Assembly: GCF_036227565.1 (NCBI RefSeq)
Contig: NZ_CP109460.1
Location: forward strand, 1,240,001 to 1,304,000
Length of the DNA: 64,000 nt
Source of the DNA: Streptomyces sp. NBC_01454
GTDB taxonomy: Bacteria > Actinomycetota > Actinomycetes > Streptomycetales > Streptomycetaceae
Direction: 5' to 3'
Positions 8,543 through 15,857 of the stretch are shown piece after piece. Numbering within the stretch: position 1 is the stretch's first letter; each line of letters opens with the position of its first letter. The translations under genes and the position numbers were made by a program. The notes below the pieces were generated by a model, which searched no databases, was not told where the DNA came from, and saw only the letters and a list, made by a program, of their open reading frames with translations.

Positions 8543-9415
8543 TCAGATGACGGGAGGGCGGCCCAGTCGGGTCAGTCGCCAAACGGTAGCCCACTTCATG
8601 GGGCGCCTGGGACCGCACGGCGAGACCCAGCCCTCCTTGAAGCCGCCCAGCCAGGCCCGCAGCGCCGGCCGCGACGGCCGGCGGGCGAGGGTGAGCAGAA
8701 GCCAGACGCCGAGGTAGACCGGCACCAGCGGGGCGGGGAGGTTGCGGCGGGCCAGCCAGACGCGGTTGCGGGCCACCATGCGGTGGTAGACCGCGTGCCG
8801 GGCCGGGGCCGTCGTCGGGTGGAAGAGGACCATGTCCGACCGGTAGTCGATCTGCCACCCCGCGTCCAGGGCCCGCCAGGCGAGGTCCGTCTCCTCATGG
8901 GCGTAGAAGAAGTCGTCGGGCAGCCCGCCGACCTCCGCGAAGACCGCCGTACGGACCGCGTTCGCGCCACCGAGGAAGGTGGTCACCCGCGACGAGCGCA
9001 TCGGGTCGGCGGCGCGCAGCCGCGGGACGTGCCGGCGCTGGGTCTCGCCGGTGTCCGGGTCGGCGATCCGGAAGCTGATGATGCCCAGCCGGGGGTCCGC
9101 GGCGAAGGCCTGGCGGCACAGCTCGGCGGTGTCCTCGTGGGCCAGCAGTCCGTCGTCGTCGAGGAAGAGCAGCACATCGACATCGCGGCCGCCGGGCCCG
9201 AACGCCTCGATACCGGCATTGCGGCCGGCCGGGATGCCGACGTTCTCCGGCAGCTCGACGGTCCGTATGCCCTCGGGGAGCTCGGGCAGCGGCGAACCGT
9301 TGCCGACCACCGCGATCTCGACCCGGTCGCCGTCCTGCTTGGCGACCGAGTCCAGGAGGGCGCGCAGCTCCTCGGGGCGGTTGCCCATCGTGATGATGAC
9401 CGCGCCGACCTTCAT
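8543..9415 (-). CDS. Family 2 glycosyltransferase
   Basis: A 290-residue GT-A-fold inverting glycosyltransferase. The N-terminus MKVGAVIITMGNR begins the nucleotide-binding fold, the metal site is the Asp triplet at 86-88 (FLDDDG), and the acceptor-side EETDLAWR motif lies near residue 173. The C-terminal 70 residues contain a hydrophobic segment (VYLGVWLLLTLA) that could anchor it to the membrane. The start has a GAGGAGC site, eight bases after the upstream stop. The sugar donor and acceptor cannot be read from the sequence. Position between a CDP-alcohol transferase and the exporter suggests it decorates or extends the exported molecule. Confidence 0.88.
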   Translation of the reverse strand: MKVGAVIITMGNRPEELRALLDSVAKQDGDRVEIAVVGNGSPLPELPEGIRTVELPENVGIPAGRNAGIEAFGPGGRDVDVLLFLDDDGLLAHEDTAELCRQAFAADPRLGIISFRIADPDTGETQRRHVPRLRAADPMRSSRVTTFLGGANAVRTAVFAEVGGLPDDFFYAHEETDLAWRALDAGWQIDYRSDMVLFHPTTAPARHAVYHRMVARNRVWLARRNLPAPLVPVYLGVWLLLTLARRPSRPALRAWLGGFKEGWVSPCGPRRPMKWATVWRLTRLGRPPVI

Positions 9416-9423
9416 CGTGCTCC

Positions 9424-10203
9424 TCACTTCAGCCTGCTCGACGCCAGGATGGACACCAGGTGCAGCAGCGTCTGCAGGAGCGCGATGCCGGCCAGCACGG
9501 CGACACCGAGCCGGGAGAAGAACAGGTCGCCCCGGACCGTGTCCAGGACCGCCAGGACCAGGATCAGCAGGGAGGCCTCGACCCCGAGGACAAGGCGGTG
9601 GAACTTCAGCGCCGCGGCCGCCTTGCGGGCCAGCGCCATGCCGGACGAGCGCGGCTCGGACGCCGTCTCCTTGACCGGCGGCAGACCGCCCTGGTGACGG
9701 GCGACACCGACGAGGTCGGTCTCGGCCTTGATCAGGATGGCGCCGAGCGCGGCGAGCGTGCCGAGGAAGGCCCACAGCCAGTCGACCCGCCCCGCGCCCC
9801 ACAGGTCGGCAGCGCGCAGGCCGAAGCCGACCAGCACCGCGGCGTCGCACAGGTAGGCGCCGACCCGGTCCAGGTACACCCCGCCCAGGGAGAACTGCTT
9901 CTTCCAGCGGGCGACCTCGCCGTCGACGCAGTCGAGCAGCAGATAGAGCTGGACCATCAGCACGCCGAGCAGTGCCCCCGCGATCCCCGGCACCAGAAGG
10001 GCCGGAGCGGCGAGGACGCCGGCGACGGTCATCACGTAGGTCAGCTGGTTGGGCGTGATCCGCGTGTTCACCAGGTGGCGGTCGATGCGCAGCGAGAGCT
10101 CGCGCATGTAGAGCCGGCCGGCCCAGTGCTCGCCGCTCCGCCGGTCCTTCACCCCCGGAGGGTGAACGACCGGGCGGAGCTCAGCTACCGATGGCTTCTG
10201 CAT
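9424..10203 (-). CDS. CDP-alcohol phosphatidyltransferase-family membrane protein with altered motif
   Basis: A 259-residue integral membrane protein with the CDP-OH-P-transferase signature: Asp91, Asp94-Gly95, Ala98-Arg99, Gly108 and Asp112. The fourth aspartate, expected at residue 116, is Ala; the nearest Asp is 120. Family members transfer a phospho-alcohol from CDP-alcohol to a hydroxyl acceptor or the reverse. About five further hydrophobic segments follow. The ATG start at 10203 overlaps the preceding dehydrogenase gene by 23 bases. It may act with the dehydrogenase and nucleotidylyltransferase upstream; its substrate is unknown. Confidence 0.82.
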   Translation of the reverse strand: MQKPSVAELRPVVHPPGVKDRRSGEHWAGRLYMRELSLRIDRHLVNTRITPNQLTYVMTVAGVLAAPALLVPGIAGALLGVLMVQLYLLLDCVDGEVARWKKQFSLGGVYLDRVGAYLCDAAVLVGFGLRAADLWGAGRVDWLWAFLGTLAALGAILIKAETDLVGVARHQGGLPPVKETASEPRSSGMALARKAAAALKFHRLVLGVEASLLILVLAVLDTVRGDLFFSRLGVAVLAGIALLQTLLHLVSILASSRLK

Positions 10204-11242
10204 AGTCGGCGTAAGCGTCCCTGATCTGGTCGGTGGACAGGTCGAGGTGCTCCAGGATGGTGTAGCGCCCGGGGCGGGTCTTGGGTGCGTACTCGACGAC
10301 CTGGACGAATTCCTCGTCGGTGAAGCCGATCTCACCCGGCGTGACCGGCAGGCCGTGCCGGCGCAGCACCTGGACCATCAGGTCACGGGTCTCCTTGTCC
10401 CCGCGCAGATGCGTGGCGAACGCGGCGCCCAGGCCGCACTGCTCGCCGTGGCTCGCGGCGCGCTTGGGGAAGAGGAGGTCGAAGGCGTGGTTGATCTCGT
10501 GGCAGGCGCCGGAGGCCGGACGGCTGTCGCCCGCGACCGACATCGAGATGCCGGTCAGGACCAGGCCCTCGGCCAGCACCTGGAGGAACTTGTCGTCGCC
10601 GACACCTCCGGGGTGACGCAGCACGGCCTCGCCGGCCTGGCGGGCCATGGCGGCGGCCAGTCCGTCGAGGTCCTCGCCGGTCTCGCGGTGGGCGAGCTCC
10701 CAGTCCGCGACCGCGGAGATGTTGGAGATCGCGTCGCCGATACCGGAGCGGACGAACCGGACCGGGGCCTCACGGATGATGTCGAGGTCGATCACCACGG
10801 CGATCGGGTTCGGCACCCCGTAGGAGCCGCGGCCGGCGTCGTTGTCGAGGGTGGCGACCGGCGAGCACAGGCCGTCGTGCGACAGGTTCGTCGCGACGGC
10901 GACCAGCGGCAGGCCGATGCGCGCCGCGGCGAACTTGGCACAGTCGATGATCTTGCCGCCGCCCAGGCCCACGACGGCGTCGTAGTGCCCCTTCTTCATG
11001 GCGTCGGCAAGCTTGATCGCGTCGTCCAGGGTGCCGCCGTCGACCTCGTACCACTCGGCGCCCGGCAGCGCGGGCGACAGCCGCTCCCGCAGCCGGGCCC
11101 CCGAGCCGCCGCTGATCGCGATGGCGAGCTTGCCGGACGCGGAGATGCGCTGATCGGCCAGCAGGCCCGCCAGGTCGTCCAGGGCGCCGGCGTTGATGTC
11201 GACGACGACCGGGGACGGAATGAGGCGGGTCAGTACTGGCAT
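10181..11242 (-). CDS. Iron/zinc-dependent dehydrogenase of the glycerol-1-phosphate dehydrogenase (EgsA/AraM) type
   Basis: A 353-residue GldA/DHQS-fold enzyme. The NAD(P)H site is Gly94-Gly-Gly96. Metal ligands expected from the family are present at Asp170 (SGIGD), His248 (ACHE) and His265 (SHGEQ), and SHDG at 121-124 contacts substrate. The best-known reaction of this subfamily is DHAP to sn-glycerol-1-phosphate. It overlaps the nucleotidylyltransferase gene by 13 bases, suggesting its product is activated by that enzyme. Other polyol phosphates are possible, so the substrate is inferred rather than shown. Confidence 0.85.
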   Translation of the reverse strand: MPVLTRLIPSPVVVDINAGALDDLAGLLADQRISASGKLAIAISGGSGARLRERLSPALPGAEWYEVDGGTLDDAIKLADAMKKGHYDAVVGLGGGKIIDCAKFAAARIGLPLVAVATNLSHDGLCSPVATLDNDAGRGSYGVPNPIAVVIDLDIIREAPVRFVRSGIGDAISNISAVADWELAHRETGEDLDGLAAAMARQAGEAVLRHPGGVGDDKFLQVLAEGLVLTGISMSVAGDSRPASGACHEINHAFDLLFPKRAASHGEQCGLGAAFATHLRGDKETRDLMVQVLRRHGLPVTPGEIGFTDEEFVQVVEYAPKTRPGRYTILEHLDLSTDQIRDAYADYAEAIGS

Positions 11243-11967
11243 GCGATGTCACGGCCCTTCGCCAGGTCGTCGTGGTTGTCGATCTCGACCCACTTGATGT
11301 CGCCGATCGGCGCCACGTCCACCTTGAAGCCGCGGTTGACGAGCTCCTGGTAGCCGTCCTCGTAGTAGAGGTCGGGGTCCCGCTCGAAGGTGGTCTTCAG
11401 GGCGTCGGCCAGCTCGTCGGCGGCCTCGCCCTCGATGAGGGTGACACCGATGTACTCGCCGGTCGCCTCGGCCGGGTCCATCAGCTTGGTGATCTTCTGG
11501 ACGCCCTTGGCGGGGTCCACGACGACCTTCATCTCCTCGTCGGCCAGCTGCTTGACCGTGTCGAGGGCGAGGATGATCTTCTGGCCGTTGCCGCGGGCGG
11601 CGAGCAGGGTCTTCTCGACGGAGACCGGGTGCACGGTGTCGCCGTTGGCGAGGATCACGGTGTGCTTGAGGGAGTCACGGCCGCACCACAGGGAGTAGGC
11701 GTTGTTCCACTCCTCGGCCTTGTCGTTGTCGATGAGGGTGAGCTTGAGGCCGTACTTCTGCTCCAGGGCGGCCTTGCGCTCGTAGACGGCTTCCTTGCGG
11801 TAGCCGACGATGATGGCGACCTCGGTCAGGCCGATCTCGGCGAAGTTGCCGAGGGTCAGGTCGAGGATGGTCGTGTCCCCATCGACCGGCACCAGAGCCT
11901 TGGGCAGGGTGTCGGTGTAGGGGCGCAGACGCCGTCCGGCGCCGGCAGCCAGCACGAGGCCGATCAT
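11230..11967 (-). CDS. Sugar/alcohol-phosphate nucleotidylyltransferase
   Basis: A 245-residue GT-A-like nucleotidyltransferase. GAGRR at 9-13, PK at 22-23 and the metal-binding Asp110 (LANGD) match NTP-transferases such as the CTP-using LicC/TarI-like and sugar-1-phosphate enzymes. It lacks the C-terminal hexapeptide-repeat domain of GlmU-like proteins. The ATG overlaps the upstream stop codon (ATGA). Flanked by two CDP-alcohol transferases, it is most simply a CTP:alcohol-phosphate cytidylyltransferase, but CTP specificity is not visible in the sequence. Confidence 0.85.
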   Translation of the reverse strand: MIGLVLAAGAGRRLRPYTDTLPKALVPVDGDTTILDLTLGNFAEIGLTEVAIIVGYRKEAVYERKAALEQKYGLKLTLIDNDKAEEWNNAYSLWCGRDSLKHTVILANGDTVHPVSVEKTLLAARGNGQKIILALDTVKQLADEEMKVVVDPAKGVQKITKLMDPAEATGEYIGVTLIEGEAADELADALKTTFERDPDLYYEDGYQELVNRGFKVDVAPIGDIKWVEIDNHDDLAKGRDIACQY

Positions 11968-13817
11968 GCGGGTTCTCCTTCATCGTGTACGGCGGGTGCT
12001 TGGGAGGACACCCAGAAACGGATGCTCTCGACGAGCACCAGCAGCGCCAGGACCACGGCAAGGGCCGTGAGCGCGATTGTGAAACCTTCAGGGGACAGCG
12101 CGGCCGCGAGGACGGTGACCACAAGGACGCGTCCCTCGTGCCCGCCGGTTGCCCGGACCAGCCACCGCGGCGGGGCCCCGGTGCCACCGCGGATGCGGTA
12201 GACGGTGTCGTAGTGATGGTAGGCGACCGCCGCGACCAGCCCGTACGCCGCGGGCAGCGCCCCGGGGACGTCCGAGCGGGCGGCCAGCACCAGGATCGTG
12301 ACGTATTCGCCGGCCCGGAAGAAGGGCGGCACCAGCCAGTCGAGGGCGCCCTTGAGCGGGCGGGACACCGCCGCACCGGCCAGCAGTGCGGAGCAGACGG
12401 CGACACCGACGGTGAGCCAGGACGTGGGGTCGTCCTGGAAGAGCACCCAGACCAGCAGCACGGCGGCTGAGAGAAATGCCATGACGGGGGCCAGGAAGGA
12501 ACCGGTGCGGCCGCGGCCGCGGGCCCCGGCGGCGATCAGCTCGGCCAGTGGTCCGGAGTCGGCGAGGTCGGCCAGCGCCCGGGCGGCGCGGTCGGTGCGC
12601 CGGGCTGGGGGTCCCCCCGGCGTTAGCCGGGGGAGGGTCAGCGAGCGCAGCACCCGGCCCGCCGTGGTGTAGCAGGCGGCCAGCGCACAGCCGATGAGCA
12701 GGGCGTAGAAGACGATGCGCGGGGTGGTGAGGGCGGTGAGCACCGCGATCATGGCCCAGCGCTCGCCGATCGGCAGCACGATCATGCGCCGCACCCAGAC
12801 CGTCCAGCCGACGCTGTCGAGCTTGTCGGAGAGCGCCGCGGTCGGGCTCGTATTGGCGCTCGCACCCGTTGCATCGTGATTCGCCTCGTTGAAGGAGAAG
12901 TCGACGACATGGCGGCAGGTCTGCAGCACCATCGCGCCGAGCGCCAGCGCCCAGACGTCGTCCCCTCCCCCACTGCCGCTCGCGGCCGATGCCCCCAGGG
13001 CCAGGCCCGCGTAGTACGCGTACTCCTTGGCCCGGTCGAAGGTGGCGTCCAGCCAGGCACCCATCGTCGAGTACTGCAGGGAGTAGCGGGCGAGCTGCCC
13101 GTCGGTGCAGTCCAGGACGAAGGAGAAGAGCAGCAGCAGGCCGGCGGCGACGAAGCCGCCGCGGGTTCCGGTGGCCGCGCAGCCGGCCGCGATCAGCGCG
13201 GTGAGCAGGGACGCGGTGGTGACCTGGTTGGGGGTGAGCCCGCGCCGGGCGCACCAGCGGGCGAGGTAGCGGGAGTACGGGCTGATGCAGTGGGTGGTGA
13301 AGAACCCGTCGCGGGACTTCACGGCGGTGCGCAGCCGGACCGCCTCGTCGTCGACGGCGGCGACGGCTTCCCGCGCCTCCTCGCGCCGGGCGGGGGTGAG
13401 CGCGACGGTGGCGACCAGGCTGCCCAGCTCGACGCGGTGCAGGCCGGCGCCGTCGCGGTCGAGGGCCTCGGTGAGGGTGTCGGTGAGGACGTCCGTGAGG
13501 TGGGCGGTGCCGGCGCCGACCGGGATCCGGCCGACGGCCCGGGCCAGCGCGCCGCGGGCCCCGGGCTGCACGGTGAGCGCGCCCGGCACGGCCGCGGCCG
13601 GGAAGCGGGGGTCGGTCAGCGCCAGCCGCAGGGCGTGCAGATGGCCGACGAAACGGGGGTCGACGACGGCGACCCGCTCCTGTGCGGGCACCGCGGCGAT
13701 CAGCTCGCCGGCGGCAGCGGGATCGTTCGCCGTGCGGACGTCAAAACCCAGCGTGCGCAGGTCGGCTTCGAGCGGCGACCCGGCGACCGGCGGACCGGTG
13801 AGGATGGCGGTCGACAG
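11964..13817 (-). CDS. DUF5941/CDP-alcohol phosphatidyltransferase multidomain membrane protein (probable CTG start)
   Basis: A 617-residue protein. Residues 1 to about 160 form a soluble domain, the complete CDP-OH-P-transferase motif (DxxDGxxAR, Gly, Asp, Asp) spans 236-261, and a C-terminal half with five or six hydrophobic segments matches the DUF5941 type. Homologues as I remember them begin (M)STAILTGPP, and that peptide is present here only if translation starts at CTG 13817-13815. AAGGAG lies nine bases upstream and an in-frame TGA lies just before, so no ATG/GTG can produce it. The first GTG is at 13691 and would lose 42 residues. It is the first gene of the operon. Confidence 0.82.
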   Translation of the reverse strand: MSTAILTGPPVAGSPLEADLRTLGFDVRTANDPAAAGELIAAVPAQERVAVVDPRFVGHLHALRLALTDPRFPAAAVPGALTVQPGARGALARAVGRIPVGAGTAHLTDVLTDTLTEALDRDGAGLHRVELGSLVATVALTPARREEAREAVAAVDDEAVRLRTAVKSRDGFFTTHCISPYSRYLARWCARRGLTPNQVTTASLLTALIAAGCAATGTRGGFVAAGLLLLFSFVLDCTDGQLARYSLQYSTMGAWLDATFDRAKEYAYYAGLALGASAASGSGGGDDVWALALGAMVLQTCRHVVDFSFNEANHDATGASANTSPTAALSDKLDSVGWTVWVRRMIVLPIGERWAMIAVLTALTTPRIVFYALLIGCALAACYTTAGRVLRSLTLPRLTPGGPPARRTDRAARALADLADSGPLAELIAAGARGRGRTGSFLAPVMAFLSAAVLLVWVLFQDDPTSWLTVGVAVCSALLAGAAVSRPLKGALDWLVPPFFRAGEYVTILVLAARSDVPGALPAAYGLVAAVAYHHYDTVYRIRGGTGAPPRWLVRATGGHEGRVLVVTVLAAALSPEGFTIALTALAVVLALLVLVESIRFWVSSQAPAVHDEGEPA

Positions 13818-14375
13818 ACGAACTCACTCCTTGGAAGCTGACAAGGCAGCACGGGCGGTCCGCAGTCGATTCCGCATTCGACACGAGCTACCCGGGCAGC
13901 GGGCGTGGCACACCTCGCCCCCGGAGGGGTGGGGTGGCACGTCGGCAGAGGTTATCGGATCGCCGGATGCGGCCGTTCACCGCGCATTCACCGCACGATC
14001 GAGTGACCGACGGCTGCGCCTGCCGCGATCATCATGGTGGATCGGGCGGCGCATGAACAACTGCGCTGCGCCCCCGGTGGCCGCCCCGGTGCCCCTTATG
14101 AGAGGGCTGGTCACGAGGCGGGCGGGTTGTGCCGGGGCAGGTGTGGTGCGCGCCATCCCGCATCCGGCGGGCGGTGGCCGCGCGCCGCTGCCACCGACCG
14201 GGCGGCCGCGATCTCGGCGCCGGGGGCACCGCACGGGGCGGCCGATGTGGCCCCTCTCACGGCGGGCGCACTCCCGGTCCGGCGCGCTGGCATGTGGCGC
14301 CGCGCACCCGCTGTGCCGCTGATGCGGACCTGGCTAGGGCAGACTTGGCGTCGAAGACCGACGACAAGGATGGGC
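13818..14375. other. Divergent intergenic region between the polymer operon and idi
   Basis: About 560 bases with no convincing gene. It holds the start region of two divergent units, the ribosome site at 13827-13832 and a PHO-box-like direct repeat at 13975-13996. Reading frames that cross it lack starts with ribosome sites and family resemblance. Confidence 0.5.
13975..13996. promoter_or_regulatory. PHO-box-like direct repeat (candidate PhoP site)
   Basis: Two direct repeats spaced exactly 11 bases: GTTCACC at 13975 and ATTCACC at 13986. The first matches the Streptomyces PhoP direct-repeat core GTTCACC fully and the second in six of seven positions. It lies 158 bases upstream of the polyol-phosphate operon start and about 380 bases upstream of idi. 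This is a pattern match only; no binding is shown. Confidence 0.4.
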
Positions 14376-14987
14376 ATGCCGATCACACCTGCCAACGGAC
14401 AGACCGCCGGGGACCCGGCGGTGAGCACACCGGGCGGCGCCGCCGAACCGATCATGCTGGAGCTGGTCGACGAGGACGGTACGACGATCGGCACCGCTGA
14501 GAAGCTCGCCGCCCATCAGCCTCCCGGGCAGCTGCACCGCGCGTTTTCGGTCTTTCTCTTCGACGAGAAGGGCCGACTGCTGCTCCAGCGCCGGGCCCTG
14601 GGGAAGTACCACTCCCCCGGTGTGTGGTCCAACACCTGCTGCGGTCACCCGTATCCCGGTGAGGCGCCCTTCGCGGCCGCGGCGCGCCGCACGGCCGAGG
14701 AACTGGGCCTGGCCCCCTCCCTGCTGGCCGAGGCGGGCACGGTGCGCTACAACCACCCCGATCCGGCCTCCGGCCTCGTGGAGCAGGAGTACAACCACCT
14801 GTTCGTCGGGCTGGTGCGGGCCGAACCGGCGCCCGACCCGGAGGAGATCGGCGAGATCGCGTTCGTGACGCCCCAGGAACTGGCCGACCGGCATGCCGAG
14901 GCGCCGTTCTCCGCGTGGTTCATGACCGTGCTGGATGCGGCGCGCCCGGCGGTGCGCGAACTCACCGGACACGCGGCGGGCTGGTAG
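14376..14987 (+). CDS. idi: Isopentenyl-diphosphate delta-isomerase, type I
   Basis: A 203-residue Nudix-fold enzyme that interconverts IPP and DMAPP, feeding prenyl synthases such as the one in the hopanoid operon. The catalytic Cys89 is in TCCGHP, and Glu136 and Glu138 (VEQEY) correspond to the metal/catalytic glutamates. AAGGA five bases upstream favours the ATG at 14376; an ATG two codons earlier (14370) is too close to that site. The N-terminal 25 residues are a variable extension. Its end overlaps the opposing ATPase gene by 26 bases. Confidence 0.95.
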   Translation: MPITPANGQTAGDPAVSTPGGAAEPIMLELVDEDGTTIGTAEKLAAHQPPGQLHRAFSVFLFDEKGRLLLQRRALGKYHSPGVWSNTCCGHPYPGEAPFAAAARRTAEELGLAPSLLAEAGTVRYNHPDPASGLVEQEYNHLFVGLVRAEPAPDPEEIGEIAFVTPQELADRHAEAPFSAWFMTVLDAARPAVRELTGHAAGW

Positions 14988-15459
14988 CGAACGGGGCGAG
15001 CGGAAGCTCGGCCCAGATGGCCTTGCCGCCGTTCGCCGTGAGCTCCACACCGCATTTGCCGCCCGCCTCCGCGGTGAGCGACTTGACCAGCCACAGGCCG
15101 CGTCCGCCGACGTCACCCTGATCCGCCTCGAGAGCCTTGGGGCGGTAGGGGTGGCTGTCCTCGACCGCGATCTGCAGCCAGTTCGGGCCGATGGTGAGCT
15201 GTACGGCGATCTGGGGCGAGAGCAGGGCGGCGTGCCGGACGGCGTTGGTGACGAGTTCGGAGACGATGAGCAGCAGGCCGTCCATGATCTCGGCGGCCAC
15301 GGGCACGCGCTGTTCGGCGAGCAGATCCCGGACCGCGTGCCGTGCCTGCGGCACCGAGGCATCCAGTGCCGGGGCGGTGAACCGCCAGACACCTTCGTAC
15401 GCGAGCGGGGAGGTCAGCTCTTCGGGGGGTTCTGCGGGGGGTCCGGAAGGCATCCTCAC
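14962..15459 (-). CDS. Anti-sigma/regulatory ATP-binding protein (HATPase_c, RsbW-like)
   Basis: A 165-residue protein of the histidine-kinase-type ATPase family without a kinase phospho-acceptor domain. The N-box is SELVTNAVRHA (around 67-77) and the G1 box is DVGGRGLWLV (around 115-124). Streptomyces encode many such proteins, usually anti-sigma factors or partners of SpoIIE-type phosphatases; the partner is not in this window. A GTG at 15459 is followed two codons later by ATG (15453); neither has a clear ribosome site. The 3' end overlaps idi tail to tail by 26 bases. Confidence 0.8.
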   Translation of the reverse strand: MRMPSGPPAEPPEELTSPLAYEGVWRFTAPALDASVPQARHAVRDLLAEQRVPVAAEIMDGLLLIVSELVTNAVRHAALLSPQIAVQLTIGPNWLQIAVEDSHPYRPKALEADQGDVGGRGLWLVKSLTAEAGGKCGVELTANGGKAIWAELPLAPFATSPPRVR

Positions 15460-15651
15460 AGGAAGAGTGTTGGGAATGCGCTGGTCCGGACCGGGCTGCT
15501 GACCACAAGTCGGCGTCTATCGACGCCTTTTGGCCACATCCGAGCGTTTCGGCGGGCCCGGCGACCGGTCCTGTCCCTCTCGTGCCTCGCTCGCGGACTG
15601 CCGCGAAGCATCGCCCCGCCGGCCCGTCCGTGGACCGTCCGGCCCTACAGC

Positions 15652-15687
15652 ACAGCCGGTCCGGTGCCTGAGCACCGGACCGGCTGT
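15652..15687 (-). terminator. Hairpin terminator after the initiator tRNA
   Basis: A perfect 16-base-pair stem (15652-15667 with 15672-15687) around the tetraloop CTGA, ten bases beyond the 3' end of the tRNA. Confidence 0.85.
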
Positions 15688-15697
15688 ATCTGTGCAG

Positions 15698-15771
15698 TAG
15701 CGGGGACAGGATTTGAACCTGCGACCTCTGGGTTATGAGCCCAGCGAGCTACCGAGCTGCTCCACCCCGCG
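15698..15771 (-). tRNA. tRNA-fMet (initiator, anticodon CAU)
   Basis: A 74-nucleotide tRNA with anticodon CAT in the loop CTCATAA. Initiator hallmarks are the three G-C pairs at the bottom of the anticodon stem (GGG with CCC) and an unpaired position 1-72 (C opposite U). The T-arm GGTTCAAATCC and acceptor stem GCGGGG/CCCCGC are complete. The CCA end is not encoded. A strong terminator follows. Confidence 0.96.
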
Positions 15772-15857
15772 TCGGTGCACACCACCCTACGGGTCGGTGG
15801 CCGGTGGGCCAAATCGATAATCCGCGCGGGTCCCGCGGGCGCCTGGTCCCGCCGCGC

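Noticed and set aside
13977..14234. Small minus-strand frame in the gap before idi
   Set aside because: Arg/Pro/Gly-rich with no ribosome site, and it overlaps the candidate PHO box and promoter region.
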